DNA of 64,000 nucleotides from Streptomyces sp. NRRL B-24484 (GTDB lineage: Bacteria; Actinomycetota; Actinomycetes; Streptomycetales; Streptomycetaceae). Positions 8,676 through 17,911 of this stretch are shown here, in pieces. Under the pieces are notes generated by a model. It was not told where the DNA came from, ran no database searches, and was given only the letters and a program-made list of their open reading frames with translations. The stretch covers positions 124,001 through 188,000 of the forward strand of contig NZ_JOAI01000002.1 in NCBI RefSeq assembly GCF_000717715.1. Direction: 5' to 3'. Every line of letters starts with the position of its first letter. Positions within the stretch are counted from its first letter, which is position 1. Both the position numbers and the translations under genes were made by a program.

Positions 8676-9710
8676 TCAGCTCTGCCGGCCGCCGAGCTCC
8701 AGGTCGCCGCCGTTCTTGGTGACGGTGTACTTCGGCAGCGGCTTGGTGGCCGGTCCGTTGACCACCGCGCCGGTCTTCGCGTCGAAGCGGGAGCCGTGGC
8801 AGGGGCAGTACATCTTGCCGTCGCGCGGTGCGTCGACCGTGCAGCCGGAGTGGGTGCAGATCGCGGAGAAGCCGCAGTACTGGCCGGCGGTGGGCTGCAC
8901 GATGTAGATCGCGTCGCCGCTGGTCGGGTCCTTGACCTGTGCGGAGCCGCCGACCGGGACACTGGCGGCGGCCACGGTCACCTTGTCGCCGGTCGCGGGC
9001 GCGGGGTTGGTGGACCCGGGCGCCGGGTCGCCCTGGGCGCCCGCCGTGCCGGAGGTGGCCGGGGCGGCGACGGCCTTGCGGTCGCGGCCGAAGGTCGCGG
9101 TGAGCGAGCCGGAGAGCAGCCCGGCGCCGCCGAGGGCGACGGCGGCGATCCCGCCGTCGAGCAGGGACCGTCTGCGGACGGCTCCCTCGGGCAGGCCGCG
9201 CAGCCGGTCGCGTTCGGCGCGGCGGGCGAGGTAGCCGTCGACCGAGAGGTACGGGGTGCCGGCCAGCACCAGCGGCGTCCAGGCCATCAGGTAGGCGAGG
9301 TCGTTGCCGAGGTAGTACGGCGAGACGTTCCAGCTGACCGTGAGGAAGAGGGTCAGGTTGATCACGGCGCCGCCGGCCGCGGCGAGCCGGCCCCAGAGCC
9401 CGAAGAGCGTGCCGAGGCCGACGGCGAGCTCGCCGAAGGCGATCAGCAGGGCGAAGAAGGTCGGTGCGTGCAGGGCCGGTCCGAGGGCCCAGCCGATCGG
9501 GCTGCCGTCCTTGGCGGCCTGGGTCTGCGAGACGAAGGAGGCGGCGTCGCCGGCGCCGGCCAGGTAGTGCGAGTCGGAGAGCTTGTCGAAGGCCGCGTAG
9601 ACGAAGGTGACGCCGAGGAAGAGCCGCAGCGGCAGGGTCGCGTACTGGGTGGCGGTGCGCTTCCACGCCTCGCGCCGGGAGGGGGTGTGTCCGTCGTGCG
9701 CCCCGGTCAT
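8676..9710 (-). CDS. DoxX-like membrane domain fused to a Rieske [2Fe-2S] domain
   Basis: 344 residues with two unrelated parts. Residues 20-165 form a four-helix DoxX/DoxD-like membrane domain ([20 protein letters not shown], then three more hydrophobic helices). After an Arg-rich link come a membrane anchor ([19 protein letters not shown]) and an Ala/Pro-rich spacer, then a C-terminal Rieske domain whose iron-sulfur ligands are in CTHSGC and CPCHGS. DoxX domains occur in quinone-linked oxidoreductases and Rieske clusters carry electrons, so the fusion should be a membrane redox protein; donor and acceptor are unknown. Convergent with the small membrane gene, 30 nt away. Confidence 0.85.
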   Translation of the reverse strand: MTGAHDGHTPSRREAWKRTATQYATLPLRLFLGVTFVYAAFDKLSDSHYLAGAGDAASFVSQTQAAKDGSPIGWALGPALHAPTFFALLIAFGELAVGLGTLFGLWGRLAAAGGAVINLTLFLTVSWNVSPYYLGNDLAYLMAWTPLVLAGTPYLSVDGYLARRAERDRLRGLPEGAVRRRSLLDGGIAAVALGGAGLLSGSLTATFGRDRKAVAAPATSGTAGAQGDPAPGSTNPAPATGDKVTVAAASVPVGGSAQVKDPTSGDAIYIVQPTAGQYCGFSAICTHSGCTVDAPRDGKMYCPCHGSRFDAKTGAVVNGPATKPLPKYTVTKNGGDLELGGRQS

Positions 9711-9810
9711 GCCGTCGCCCTTCCCTCACGGCCTGTCAACTGCTGACAGGTCCGGTCCGATTCTGCCCGTTGCTGTGCGTGTTCTGTCGCAGGTCCGGTG
9801 GCGCACACAG

Positions 9811-9848
9811 CCGCGCCGCCACTTCCTGGTACGGAAGCGGCGGCGCGG
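9811..9848 (-). terminator. Terminator hairpin after guaA
   Basis: 16-nt arms (9811-9826 and 9833-9848) with one mismatch and a 6-nt loop TGGTAC, about 33 nt past the guaA stop codon. No U tract. Confidence 0.65.
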
Positions 9849-9881
9849 TCGTTCAATCGGCCGTGCGATCGGCCGGCGGGA

Positions 9882-11477
9882 TCACTCCCACTCGATGGTG
9901 CCCGGCGGCTTGCTGGTGACGTCCAGCACCACGCGGTTCACGTCGCGGACCTCGTTGGTGATCCGGGTCGAGATCTTCGCCAGCACGTCGTAGGGCAGGC
10001 GCGACCAGTCGGCGGTCATGGCGTCCTCGGACGAGACCGGGCGCAGCACGATCGGGTGGCCGTAGGTGCGGCCGTCGCCCTGGACGCCGACCGAGCGGAC
10101 GTCGGCGAGCAGCACCACCGGGCACTGCCAGATCTGCTTGTCCAGGCCGGCCGCGGTGAGCTCCTCGCGGGCGATCGCGTCGGCCTCGCGGAGCAGGTCC
10201 AGACGCTCCTCGGTGACCTCGCCGACGATCCGGATGCCGAGGCCCGGACCGGGGAAGGGCTGGCGCTGGACGATCTCCTCGGGCAGGCCGAGCTCCTGGC
10301 CGACCATCCGGACCTCGTCCTTGAACAGCTTGCGCAGCGGCTCCACCAGCTGGAACTGGAGGTCCTCCGGCAGGCCGCCGACGTTGTGGTGCGACTTGAT
10401 GTTCGCGGTGCCGGTGCCGCCGCCGGACTCCACCACGTCCGGGTACAGGGTGCCCTGGACGAGGAACTCCACCGACTCGCCGTGCTCGCCGGCCTCGGCG
10501 ACGATCTCGGCCTGCGCCTGCTCGAAGACGCGGATGAACTCCCGGCCGATGATCTTGCGCTTCTGCTCCGGGTCGCTGACGCCGGCCAGCGCGGTCAGGA
10601 AGCGCTCCTTGGCGTCGACGACCTTCAGCTGGACGCCGGTGGCGGCCACGAAGTCCTTCTCGACCTGCTCGGTCTCGCCCTTGCGCATCAGGCCGTGGTC
10701 GACGTAGACGCAGGTCAGCCGGTCGCCGATGGCCTTGTTGACCAGGGCTGCGGCGACCGCGGAGTCCACACCGCCGGACAGGCCGCAGATGGCGCGCCTG
10801 TCGCCGACCTGCTCGCGGATCAGCGCGACCTGCTCGTCGACCACGTTGTGGGTCGTCCAGGTCGGCGCGATGCCGGCGCCGCGGTAGAGGAAGTGCTCCA
10901 GGATCTGCTGGCCGTGGTCGGAGTGCAGCACCTCGGGGTGGTACTGGACGCCGTACAGCTTCAGGTCGTCGTTCTCGAAGGCGGCGACCGGGACCACGTC
11001 GGTGGAGGCGGTCACGGTGAAGCCCTCGGGCGCGGCGGAGCACGCGTCGCCGTGCGACATCCACACCGAGTGCTGCGCCGGGACGCCCTCGAACAGGGTG
11101 GAGCCGGTGCGGCTGACGGCCAGCGGGGTGCGGCCGTACTCGCGGGCACCGGTGTTGTCGACGGTGCCGCCGAGGGTGATCGCCATCAGCTGGAAGCCGT
11201 AGCACATGCCGAAGATCGGCACGCCGGCCTCGAAGAGCGCCCGGTCGAGCCGGGGCGCGCCCTCCTCGTAGACCGAGGACGGCCCGCCGGAGAGGATGAT
11301 CGCCTTCGGGTTCTTGGCGAGCATCTCGGCGACCGGCATGGTGCTCGGCACGATCTCGCTGTAGACCCGGGCCTCACGCACCCGACGGGCGATGAGCTGG
11401 GCGTACTGGGCACCGAAGTCGACGACCAGGACGGTGTCGTTCTCGGTTGCGGACTGGTCCGGGGAAGCAGAGGACAC
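9882..11477 (-). CDS. guaA: GMP synthase (glutamine-hydrolysing)
   Basis: 531-residue bifunctional enzyme converting XMP to GMP with glutamine and ATP, the last step of guanine nucleotide synthesis. The class I glutamine amidotransferase domain comes first ([19 protein letters not shown]; nucleophile Cys in GMCYGFQ; His-Glu in YHPEVLHSD). The ATP-pyrophosphatase loop SGGVDSAV follows, and the C-terminal dimerisation domain ends in KPPGTIEWE, the usual GuaA terminus. Length is normal. Neighbouring guaB and guaB3, 12 kb away on the same strand, complete the branch. A GC-rich hairpin follows the stop codon. Confidence 0.97.
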   Translation of the reverse strand: MSSASPDQSATENDTVLVVDFGAQYAQLIARRVREARVYSEIVPSTMPVAEMLAKNPKAIILSGGPSSVYEEGAPRLDRALFEAGVPIFGMCYGFQLMAITLGGTVDNTGAREYGRTPLAVSRTGSTLFEGVPAQHSVWMSHGDACSAAPEGFTVTASTDVVPVAAFENDDLKLYGVQYHPEVLHSDHGQQILEHFLYRGAGIAPTWTTHNVVDEQVALIREQVGDRRAICGLSGGVDSAVAAALVNKAIGDRLTCVYVDHGLMRKGETEQVEKDFVAATGVQLKVVDAKERFLTALAGVSDPEQKRKIIGREFIRVFEQAQAEIVAEAGEHGESVEFLVQGTLYPDVVESGGGTGTANIKSHHNVGGLPEDLQFQLVEPLRKLFKDEVRMVGQELGLPEEIVQRQPFPGPGLGIRIVGEVTEERLDLLREADAIAREELTAAGLDKQIWQCPVVLLADVRSVGVQGDGRTYGHPIVLRPVSSEDAMTADWSRLPYDVLAKISTRITNEVRDVNRVVLDVTSKPPGTIEWE

Positions 11478-11968
11478 GGACGGCCTTCCGGCGGGTGTGG
11501 GGAGGGTCTGCAGCCGAGTCTACCGGGGCGGCTCGAACGCTCGGACCGCCCGGCCGCGTCCCGGCCGCCGCCGCAGCGTTCACCCGCTTGCCGGGCCACC
11601 GGGCCGTGACCGCCGGCCGCGGCGGATCGTTGCACCGCTTGACCGTGACGACCGCACCTGGCCCACCAGGTCCGGGCGGTCAGGACGGTCGGCAGGACCA
11701 CGCGTGGATCCGACATCCGGTCCACTCCCGTGCGTGGCGGGCGGATGCCCGCCGTGGGACCGTGCGGGGGTGCGGCGACCGGGCAGCAGGGGACAGCGAC
11801 CCCGGCCGCGACCGGACGGGCCGTCGGGGCGGGGAGGCCGGCGCCGGCCTCCCCGCCCCCCGGCCGCACCGCACGCCCGGGCCCCGGCCCACGGGCCCGT
11901 ACCACTCCTCGGCCGCCCCCGTCCCACCCTTCGGCCGCCCCGCGCACTCCCCCGTGCGCCCCTGCTTG

Positions 11969-11990
11969 CGACTACTACGCTGGGTAGTCG
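11969..11990. promoter_or_regulatory. Palindrome CGACTAC-N8-GTAGTCG, possible operator
   Basis: Perfect 7-bp arms separated by 8 nt (TACGCTGG), inside the long gap upstream of guaA. Arms of this kind rich in TAC/GTA resemble operators of BlaI/MecI-type or similar dimeric repressors, and TACGCT within it could be a -10 hexamer. No regulator gene lies beside it, so its role is open. Confidence 0.35.
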
Positions 11991-12379
11991 ACACCGGCGG
12001 CCGCGTCCCCGGCCGGCCGGGCCCGCACCGCCCGCGCCGCGTCGTGAACGGAGGGATCTCCACCGGGAAACGGACTGTGCCGAACTGCGCCGAACCGGTT
12101 GCACAGTACGGCCGCCGTCCATCACGATGCTGGTTGTGGGGGTTGGCCGACCGCCCGGCGAGGGCGGCGCGGACCGGCTGCGCGGGGCGTCCGCGGGCCG
12201 GTGGCGACAACGGTTATCACCTCACGCTCCGTGAGGGCCGACCCGGGCCCGTGCACGCGACGGGGCCCGTACACCACCGGGCGACCCGCCGCCTCCGAAC
12301 CATTCCGAACGACGGCGCACTTCCCCCGGTGCCGTCACCCCAGCACCCGGCGCAGCCCTGACGCCGCGTGCTGAACGAC

Positions 12380-12409
12380 AAAGGGCCCCGTTCCCCCGCG
12401 GGGCCCTTT
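12380..12409. terminator. Terminator hairpin downstream of the GMC oxidoreductase gene
   Basis: Perfect 11-bp stem (AAAGGGCCCCG with CGGGGCCCTTT) and an 8-nt loop. AAA on one side and TTT on the other make it able to act in both directions. It lies about 50 nt past the oxidoreductase stop codon. Confidence 0.75.
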
Positions 12410-12457
12410 GCCCTGCCCGCCGCCGGCCCGGGGCACCGCCCCGGCGCGGCGGCGGGC

Positions 12458-14242
12458 TCAGTCCTGCGGCTCGCGGGCGGGCACCACCGGCACGGGCAGC
12501 AGCGGCAGCCGCAGCGCACCGAACGCCCCCGCGGGCACGGCCGGCTGCTTCGGCCCGACCGCGGCGACCCGGCGGTAGCCCTCGCCCTGCGCGGGCCGCG
12601 GGTCCGCCTCACCCTTGTTCGGCCAGAGCGACATCGCCCGCTCGGCCTGCGCGGTGATGGTCAGCGACGGGTTGACGCCGAGGTTGGCGGAGACGGCGGC
12701 GCCGTCCACCACGTGGACGCCCGGGTGCCCGTACAGCCGGTGGTAGGGGTCGATGACGCCGCGCTCGGCGTCCTCGCCGATCGGGCAGCCGCCGAGGAAG
12801 TGCGCCGTCATCGGCATCCGCATCAGCTCGCCCACGTTGGTGCCGGCGAAGCCGTTGATCTCGTCGGCGAGGATCCGCGCCGCCTCCTCGCCCTCGGGGA
12901 TGTGCTCCGGGTTGGGCGCGCCGTGGCCCTGCTGCGCGGTGAGCAGGCCCCGGCCGATGCCCCTGGGCTTGCGGAAGGTGGTCAGCGAGTTGTCCAGCGA
13001 CTGCATGACCAGGCCGATGATCGTCCGCTCCGACCAGCGGTACTTGGAGAGGTTCCGGGCCGACAGCACCGGGTGCCGCACCGTGGTGGCCAGGTACGAG
13101 AGCAGGTTGGAGCGGCGGTGCGGGAACTGCAGGATGGTCATCAGGCCCATCGCGTTCGAGCCCTTGCCGTAGCGGACGGGCTCGATGTGGGTGTTCCCGT
13201 TCGGGTGGATCGAGGACGTGATCGCCACGCCGCGGCTGAAGTCGGCCCTGGGCGCCCCCGTCTTGCGGCGGTAGCGGCGGTTGTCGGTCAGCGCGCCGAC
13301 CAGCGACTCCGAGTTGGTGCGGGTGAGGAAGCCCAGCTTGGCGGAGATCCTCGGCAGGGCGCCGGTGTCGCGCATGGTGTGCAGCAGCGTCTGGGTGCCG
13401 TAGGTGCCGGCCGCGACCACCACCTGGCGGGCCCTCAGCACCGTGCGCGGGCCCTTACGGCGCCGGTCGGTGGGGACGGTGGTGACCGCGTAGCCGCCGT
13501 CCGCCTCCTCGGTGAGGCCGGTCACGGTGGTCAGCGGCCGCACCTCGGCGCCGGCCTGCTCGGCCAGGTAGAGGTAGTTCTCGATCAGCATGTTCTTGGC
13601 GCCGTGCCGGCAGCCGGTCATGCACTCTCCGCACTCGGTGCAGGCGCGGCGGGCCGGGCCCGCACCGCCGAAGTACGGGTCGGGGACCTCGGTGCCGGGC
13701 GCGCCCTTCGCCGTGCCGTCCGCGTCCTTGCCGTCGCCGAAGAACACGCCGACCGGGGCGAGGTGGAAGGTGTCGCCGACGCCCATCCGCTCGGCGGTGG
13801 CCTTCAGATGGGTGTCGGCGGCGGTCACCGTCGGGTTGAGCCGCACGCCGAGCATCCGCTGGGCCTGGTCGTAGTACGGGGCGAGCTCCTCCTGCCAGTC
13901 GGTGATGCCGCCCCACTGGCGGTCCTCGAAGAAGGCCTTCGGCGGCACGTACAGCGTGTTGGCGTAGTTGAGCGAGCCGCCGCCGACGCCCGCGCCGGCC
14001 AGCACCAGCACGTTGCTCAGCAGGTGGATGCGCTGGATGCCGTACAGGCCGAGGGCGGGCGCCCACAGGTAGTTGCGCAGGTCCCAGGAGTTCTTCGGCA
14101 GGCTGTCCGCCGACCAGCGGCGGCCGGCCTCCAGGACGGCGACCCGGTAGCCCTTCTCGGTGAGGCGCAGGGCGGCGACCGAGCCGCCGAAGCCCGAGCC
14201 GATCACCACCACGTCGTAGTCGAATCCGCCGTTGTCCGCCAT
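12458..14242 (-). CDS. GMC-family oxidoreductase (cholesterol-oxidase-like)
   Basis: 594-residue FAD enzyme. The N-terminal nucleotide-binding motif VVVIGSGFGGSVAA (about 11-24) and LEAGRRW fit the GMC family. The C-terminus has the family's HFLGGCPIGED and VVDGAAVSANLGVNPS motifs. The best match by eye is the mycobacterial ChoD-like group of putative cholesterol oxidases. Between the FAD and substrate domains is CTECGECMTGC (Cys 201, 204, 207, 211), a spacing seen in [4Fe-4S] ferredoxins, so an iron-sulfur cluster is possible. The substrate is probably a sterol or other alcohol (inference). It is 57 nt downstream of an aldehyde dehydrogenase gene on the same strand, suggesting alcohol to aldehyde to acid oxidation in one operon. 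Confidence 0.85.
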   Translation of the reverse strand: MADNGGFDYDVVVIGSGFGGSVAALRLTEKGYRVAVLEAGRRWSADSLPKNSWDLRNYLWAPALGLYGIQRIHLLSNVLVLAGAGVGGGSLNYANTLYVPPKAFFEDRQWGGITDWQEELAPYYDQAQRMLGVRLNPTVTAADTHLKATAERMGVGDTFHLAPVGVFFGDGKDADGTAKGAPGTEVPDPYFGGAGPARRACTECGECMTGCRHGAKNMLIENYLYLAEQAGAEVRPLTTVTGLTEEADGGYAVTTVPTDRRRKGPRTVLRARQVVVAAGTYGTQTLLHTMRDTGALPRISAKLGFLTRTNSESLVGALTDNRRYRRKTGAPRADFSRGVAITSSIHPNGNTHIEPVRYGKGSNAMGLMTILQFPHRRSNLLSYLATTVRHPVLSARNLSKYRWSERTIIGLVMQSLDNSLTTFRKPRGIGRGLLTAQQGHGAPNPEHIPEGEEAARILADEINGFAGTNVGELMRMPMTAHFLGGCPIGEDAERGVIDPYHRLYGHPGVHVVDGAAVSANLGVNPSLTITAQAERAMSLWPNKGEADPRPAQGEGYRRVAAVGPKQPAVPAGAFGALRLPLLPVPVVPAREPQD

Positions 14243-14299
14243 GGTGCCGCTGCTCCTTCGAGGGTGGGGGTGGTGCGCGCGGGCGCCCGGGTGCGGGGC

Positions 14300-15934
14300 C
14301 TACCGGAAGCCGAGGGCCTTCATCGCCCGGAGCCCGGTGGTCAGCAGCGCCGCGAAGCGCTCGTCGTCCAGCCCGTGCGAGGGGCCGATCGGCAGCAGCC
14401 GCTGGGTGGCGACGGTCTGCGCCTCGGTGAAGCGCAGGATGCCCTCGGCGCCGTGCCGCCGGCCCAGGCCGGAGTCGCCCATGCCGCCCATCGGGGAGGC
14501 CACCGAGCCGTACGCCGCCGCGTACGCCTCGTTGACGTTGACGGTGCCGGTGTGCAGCCGGGCGGCGACGGCGCGGCCGCGCCGGGCGTCCTTCGTCCAC
14601 ACGCTGGAGTTCAGGCCGTAGGGGGTCGAGTTGGCGATCCCGACGGCCTCGTCCTCGGTGTCGAAGCGGTAGACGGAGACGACCGGGCCGAAGGTCTCCT
14701 CGTTGCAGACCGCCATGCCGGGGGTGACGCCCTCGAGGACGGTGGGCTCGTAGAAGAGCGGGCCGAGGTCGGGGCGGGGGCGGCCGCCGGCCAGCACGGT
14801 GGCGCCGGCCTTGACGGCCTCGTCGACATGCCGGGTGACGGTCTCCAGCTGCCGGTCGGAGACCAGCGAACCCATGTCCGCGCCGTACGCGAGGCCGCCG
14901 CCGAGGCGCAGCGCCTTCGTCCGGGCGGTGAAGCGGGCGAGGAACTCGTCGGCGACCGAGCGGTGCACCAGCAGCCGCTCGATGGAGATGCACAGCTGGC
15001 CGGCGGAGGAGAAGCAGGCCCGCACGGCGCCCTCGGCGGCGCGCTCCAGGTCGGCGTCGGCGAGGACGAGCAGGGCGTTCTTGCCGCCGAGTTCGAGGGA
15101 GGCGCCGACCAGGCGGCCGGCGGCCTGCTGGGCGACCTGCCGGCCGGTGCGGGTGGAGCCGGTGAAGGAGACGTAGTCGGCGTGCTCGACCACGGCCGGG
15201 CCGACCACCGGGCCGTCGCCGACCACGATCTGCCAGACGTCGGCGGGCAGGCCGGCCTCGACGAGCAGCTCGCGGGCCCACAGCGCGGTGAGCGCGGTCT
15301 GCGTGTCCGGCTTGTTGACCACGGCGTTGCCGGCCGCGAAGGCGGGCAGCGCGTCGCTGACGGACAGCTCCAGCGGGTAGTTCCAGGGCGAGATCTGCCC
15401 GATCACGCCCTTGGGGCGGCGGCCCTCCAGGGTGTGGGTGAGCACCGGCAGAGCGCCGCCGCGGCGGCGGTCGCGCAGGTAGGAGGCGGCCTTGCGGCCG
15501 TAGTGCCGGGCGGCGGAGGCCGCGGCCAGCACCTCTTCGAAGGCGTGCAGGCGGGTCTTGCCGGTCTCGGCCTGGATCAGGTCGAGCACCTCGTCCTGCC
15601 GGGCGAGCAGCAGGTCGTGGAAGCGCAGCAGGACGGCGGCGCGGCGGCGGACGGGCAGGGCGGCCCAGCCCTGCTGGGCGCGGCGGGCCCGGCGGTAGGC
15701 CTCCTCGACGTCGGCCGGGGTGGACTGCGGCAGGCTCGCCAGCGGCTCGCCGGTGAGCGGGGCCGCGGTCACCGCCCGCTCGGCGTCCTCGCCGGCGGTG
15801 ATGCCGCGGGCGAGCCGTTCGACGAGGGCGGGCGTGACGGCCGAGGCGACCGTGCGGGCGCCGCCGGGGGCCGCGGGGTTGCGTCCGGCCTCGTCGGTGG
15901 CCGGGGCCTGTGCGTCTGCCGTGGTGTCCGTCAT
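14300..15934 (-). CDS. Succinate-semialdehyde dehydrogenase-type aldehyde dehydrogenase
   Basis: 544-residue NAD(P)+-dependent aldehyde dehydrogenase of the GabD2-like group. The family pattern is clear: GQISPWNYPLELSVSDALPA (N of the active site), VSFTGSTRTGRQVAQQAA, ELGGKNALLVL with the general-base Glu, the catalytic Cys in SSAGQLCISIERL, and the NEETFGPVVSVYRF motif. Start chosen at ATG 15934 (MTDTTADAQ); the frame is open 25 codons further, but those residues look like untranslated sequence. About 45 residues precede the ALDH core. It likely shares a transcript with the GMC oxidoreductase downstream; the true substrate may be an aldehyde from that enzyme rather than succinic semialdehyde. 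Confidence 0.85.
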   Translation of the reverse strand: MTDTTADAQAPATDEAGRNPAAPGGARTVASAVTPALVERLARGITAGEDAERAVTAAPLTGEPLASLPQSTPADVEEAYRRARRAQQGWAALPVRRRAAVLLRFHDLLLARQDEVLDLIQAETGKTRLHAFEEVLAAASAARHYGRKAASYLRDRRRGGALPVLTHTLEGRRPKGVIGQISPWNYPLELSVSDALPAFAAGNAVVNKPDTQTALTALWARELLVEAGLPADVWQIVVGDGPVVGPAVVEHADYVSFTGSTRTGRQVAQQAAGRLVGASLELGGKNALLVLADADLERAAEGAVRACFSSAGQLCISIERLLVHRSVADEFLARFTARTKALRLGGGLAYGADMGSLVSDRQLETVTRHVDEAVKAGATVLAGGRPRPDLGPLFYEPTVLEGVTPGMAVCNEETFGPVVSVYRFDTEDEAVGIANSTPYGLNSSVWTKDARRGRAVAARLHTGTVNVNEAYAAAYGSVASPMGGMGDSGLGRRHGAEGILRFTEAQTVATQRLLPIGPSHGLDDERFAALLTTGLRAMKALGFR

Positions 15935-16022
15935 ACGGCGCAGCCTAGGCGTTCGCGGCCCGGATGTGTACCCGCCGGTAACACCCAATTCCCGTGACGG
16001 CGCGGACACGCCCGGTGGGGGC

Positions 16023-17768
16023 TCAGCCCTCCACGGAGAAGTTGTTCAGCACGACGGTGAAGCGGCGCAGCGCGTCCTGCCAGTCCTTCTCCGGGGAGGC
16101 GACCAGCACGTCGTAGGAGGTGCCGTCCTCGGTGCGGAACTCCACCTCCTTGAGGTGGCGCCGGCCGGTGCCGTCCAGCGACTGGTAGCTGAACTCCCAG
16201 ACCGCCGCCTCCTGGCCGTTCACCTTGATCCCGGTGAGGTTCTCGCGGCGGTAGGCCGGACGGTTCTTGGTGATGCTCTCCTCCATCTGCTGGAAGTGCT
16301 GGAGCGGAGTGAGCGGCTGACCGACCGTCACGGCGAACTGCAGGTAGTGCACCTTGTTGTCGGGGCTGTAGTAGATCTCGTTGTTGTCGGTGGTGCGCAC
16401 CCACGCCTTGCCGCCGACGGCGGCCGGCATCGGGAAGCGGAAGCCGGCCGGGTCCTGCTTCCAGCTGTAGCCGCTGGGCGCGGGGCCGGGGGTGTCGGAC
16501 GGGCGGGTGGTCGGCACGGTGATCGGCGCGGTGCCGCTGGCGGTGGGGTCCGGCTCCTCGCCGCCACCGGGGTCGGACTGCGCCTGCACCACGTACGCGG
16601 TGACGGCCGCGGCGGCCAGCAGCAGGGCCAGGCCGGCCAGCAGCAGCGGGCGCAGCCGGCGCGGGCGGGCGGGCGCGGCCGGAACGGCGGGCAGCGGCTC
16701 GGTGGCGGGCGCGGCCGGCTGGTGCGCGGTCGGGGCCGGGGCCTGCGGGGCCGGGGCCTGCGGCAGCGGGCCGTGCGGTGCGGGCTCGGGGACGGGCAGG
16801 GTGGGCGCGGTCGGCGGGTGCGCGGCGGTGCGCGCGGGCTTGTCGGTGCGGTCGACCACCGGCACCTGCTGGGTCGGCACCCGGTGCGCCGAGGCGGCCG
16901 GGCGGGCCTTCATGCCGAGGGTGTGCCCGGCGGTGACCTCGCGCAGCATCCGGGCGGCCTCGTCGGCGGTGGGCCGCTCGGCCGCGTCCTTGGCCATCAG
17001 GGCGGCCAGCACCGGGCCCAGTGCACCAGCCCGGCGGGGTTCCGGCAGCGGGTCGCCGACCACCGCGGCCAGCGTGGTGAGCGGGGAGGTGCGGCGGAAG
17101 GGCGACTCGCCCTCCACCGCGGCGTACAGGGTCGCGCCGAGGCCCCACAGGTCGGAGGCGGGGCCGGGGCGCTCGCCCTGGGCCCGCTCGGGCGCGAGGT
17201 AGTCCGGCGAGCCGACCAGGTCGCCGGGGCGGGTGAGTTCGGTGGAGCCCTCGAAGGTGGCGATGCCGAAGTCGAGCAGGACGACCCGGCCGGTGCCCTT
17301 CTCCAGCAGCACGTTGGCGGGCTTGACGTCGCGGTGCAGCACGCCGAGCTGGTGGCCGCGGTGCAGCGCGGCCAGCACCTGCAGGCCGACCTCGGCGGCC
17401 TCCCGCGGTGCGAGGGTGCCGTCCTGGCTGATCACGTCCGCCAGCGACCGGCCGTCGACCAGCTCCATGACGATCCAGGGGCGGCCGTCGTCCTCCAGCA
17501 CGTCGTGGATGGTGATGACGCCGGGGTGCTTGATCCTGGCGGCGGCCCTGGCCTCCCGCTTCATGCGGGACTGCAGGATCTCCAGCTCCTCCTCGGGGAG
17601 GTGGTTGACGGTCAGCTCCTTGACCGCGACCTCGCGGTCGAGCATCTCGTCGCGGGCCCGCCAGACGGTGCCCATGCCGCCGCGGCCGAGCCGGTCCCCC
17701 AGGACGTACCGTCCGGCGAGTACCCGGCCGGTGTCCATGCCTTCCGACGACCGGTCCTGCACGCCCAT
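16023..17768 (-). CDS. Membrane Ser/Thr protein kinase (PknB-like) with outside domain
   Basis: 581-residue Hanks-type kinase. The kinase domain (about 20-280) is intact: glycine loop LGRGGMGTVW, ATP-binding Lys50 in VAVKEL, catalytic HRDVKPAN (145-152), DFG (166-168) and APE-like LAPERAQG. A Pro/Ala-rich linker (about 290-370) leads to one membrane span (about 374-396). The outside C-terminal 170 residues include a compact domain (AGFRFPMPAAVGGKAWVR onward) typical of the unassigned sensor domains on streptomycete kinases. ATG at 17768 (MGVQDRSSEGMD) is preferred; the Met 10 codons on is possible. It sits in a three-gene kinase group on one strand. Confidence 0.88.
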   Translation of the reverse strand: MGVQDRSSEGMDTGRVLAGRYVLGDRLGRGGMGTVWRARDEMLDREVAVKELTVNHLPEEELEILQSRMKREARAAARIKHPGVITIHDVLEDDGRPWIVMELVDGRSLADVISQDGTLAPREAAEVGLQVLAALHRGHQLGVLHRDVKPANVLLEKGTGRVVLLDFGIATFEGSTELTRPGDLVGSPDYLAPERAQGERPGPASDLWGLGATLYAAVEGESPFRRTSPLTTLAAVVGDPLPEPRRAGALGPVLAALMAKDAAERPTADEAARMLREVTAGHTLGMKARPAASAHRVPTQQVPVVDRTDKPARTAAHPPTAPTLPVPEPAPHGPLPQAPAPQAPAPTAHQPAAPATEPLPAVPAAPARPRRLRPLLLAGLALLLAAAAVTAYVVQAQSDPGGGEEPDPTASGTAPITVPTTRPSDTPGPAPSGYSWKQDPAGFRFPMPAAVGGKAWVRTTDNNEIYYSPDNKVHYLQFAVTVGQPLTPLQHFQQMEESITKNRPAYRRENLTGIKVNGQEAAVWEFSYQSLDGTGRRHLKEVEFRTEDGTSYDVLVASPEKDWQDALRRFTVVLNNFSVEG

Positions 17769-17911
17769 GGCGACCGTTCCCCCATCCTCAGTCCACCGTC
17801 ACCGTGACGGAGGTATCGGTGCACCGCAGACTCACCGCACGGACATCTTCTCAACCACACCGGGCCGCGTTGCGCCGGGGCCCGAAATGCACCCCCGCGC
17901 ACCCGGTACGG

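Larger units (their letters stand above)
11478..12457. other. Long non-coding gap upstream of guaA
   Basis: Almost 1 kb without a convincing gene. Frames stay open on both strands, as expected at this GC content, but the products are Arg/Pro/Gly-rich and lack good ribosome sites or any recognisable domain. It contains the palindrome at 11969-11990 and the terminator at 12380-12409, and must carry the guaA promoter on its left. A small or highly diverged gene cannot be excluded, for instance one starting GTG near 12043 on the plus strand after GGAGGG-like sequence. Confidence 0.5.

Noticed and set aside
11392..12361. Plus-strand open frames across the guaA upstream gap
   Set aside because: They overlap guaA's start, lack ribosome sites and give Pro/Arg-rich sequence without domains.
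12368..15997. Plus-strand open frame of about 1200 codons antisense to the oxidoreductase and dehydrogenase genes
   Set aside because: The opposite strand encodes two clear enzyme families; the antisense product is Gly/Ala/Arg-rich with no domain, a usual by-product of high GC.
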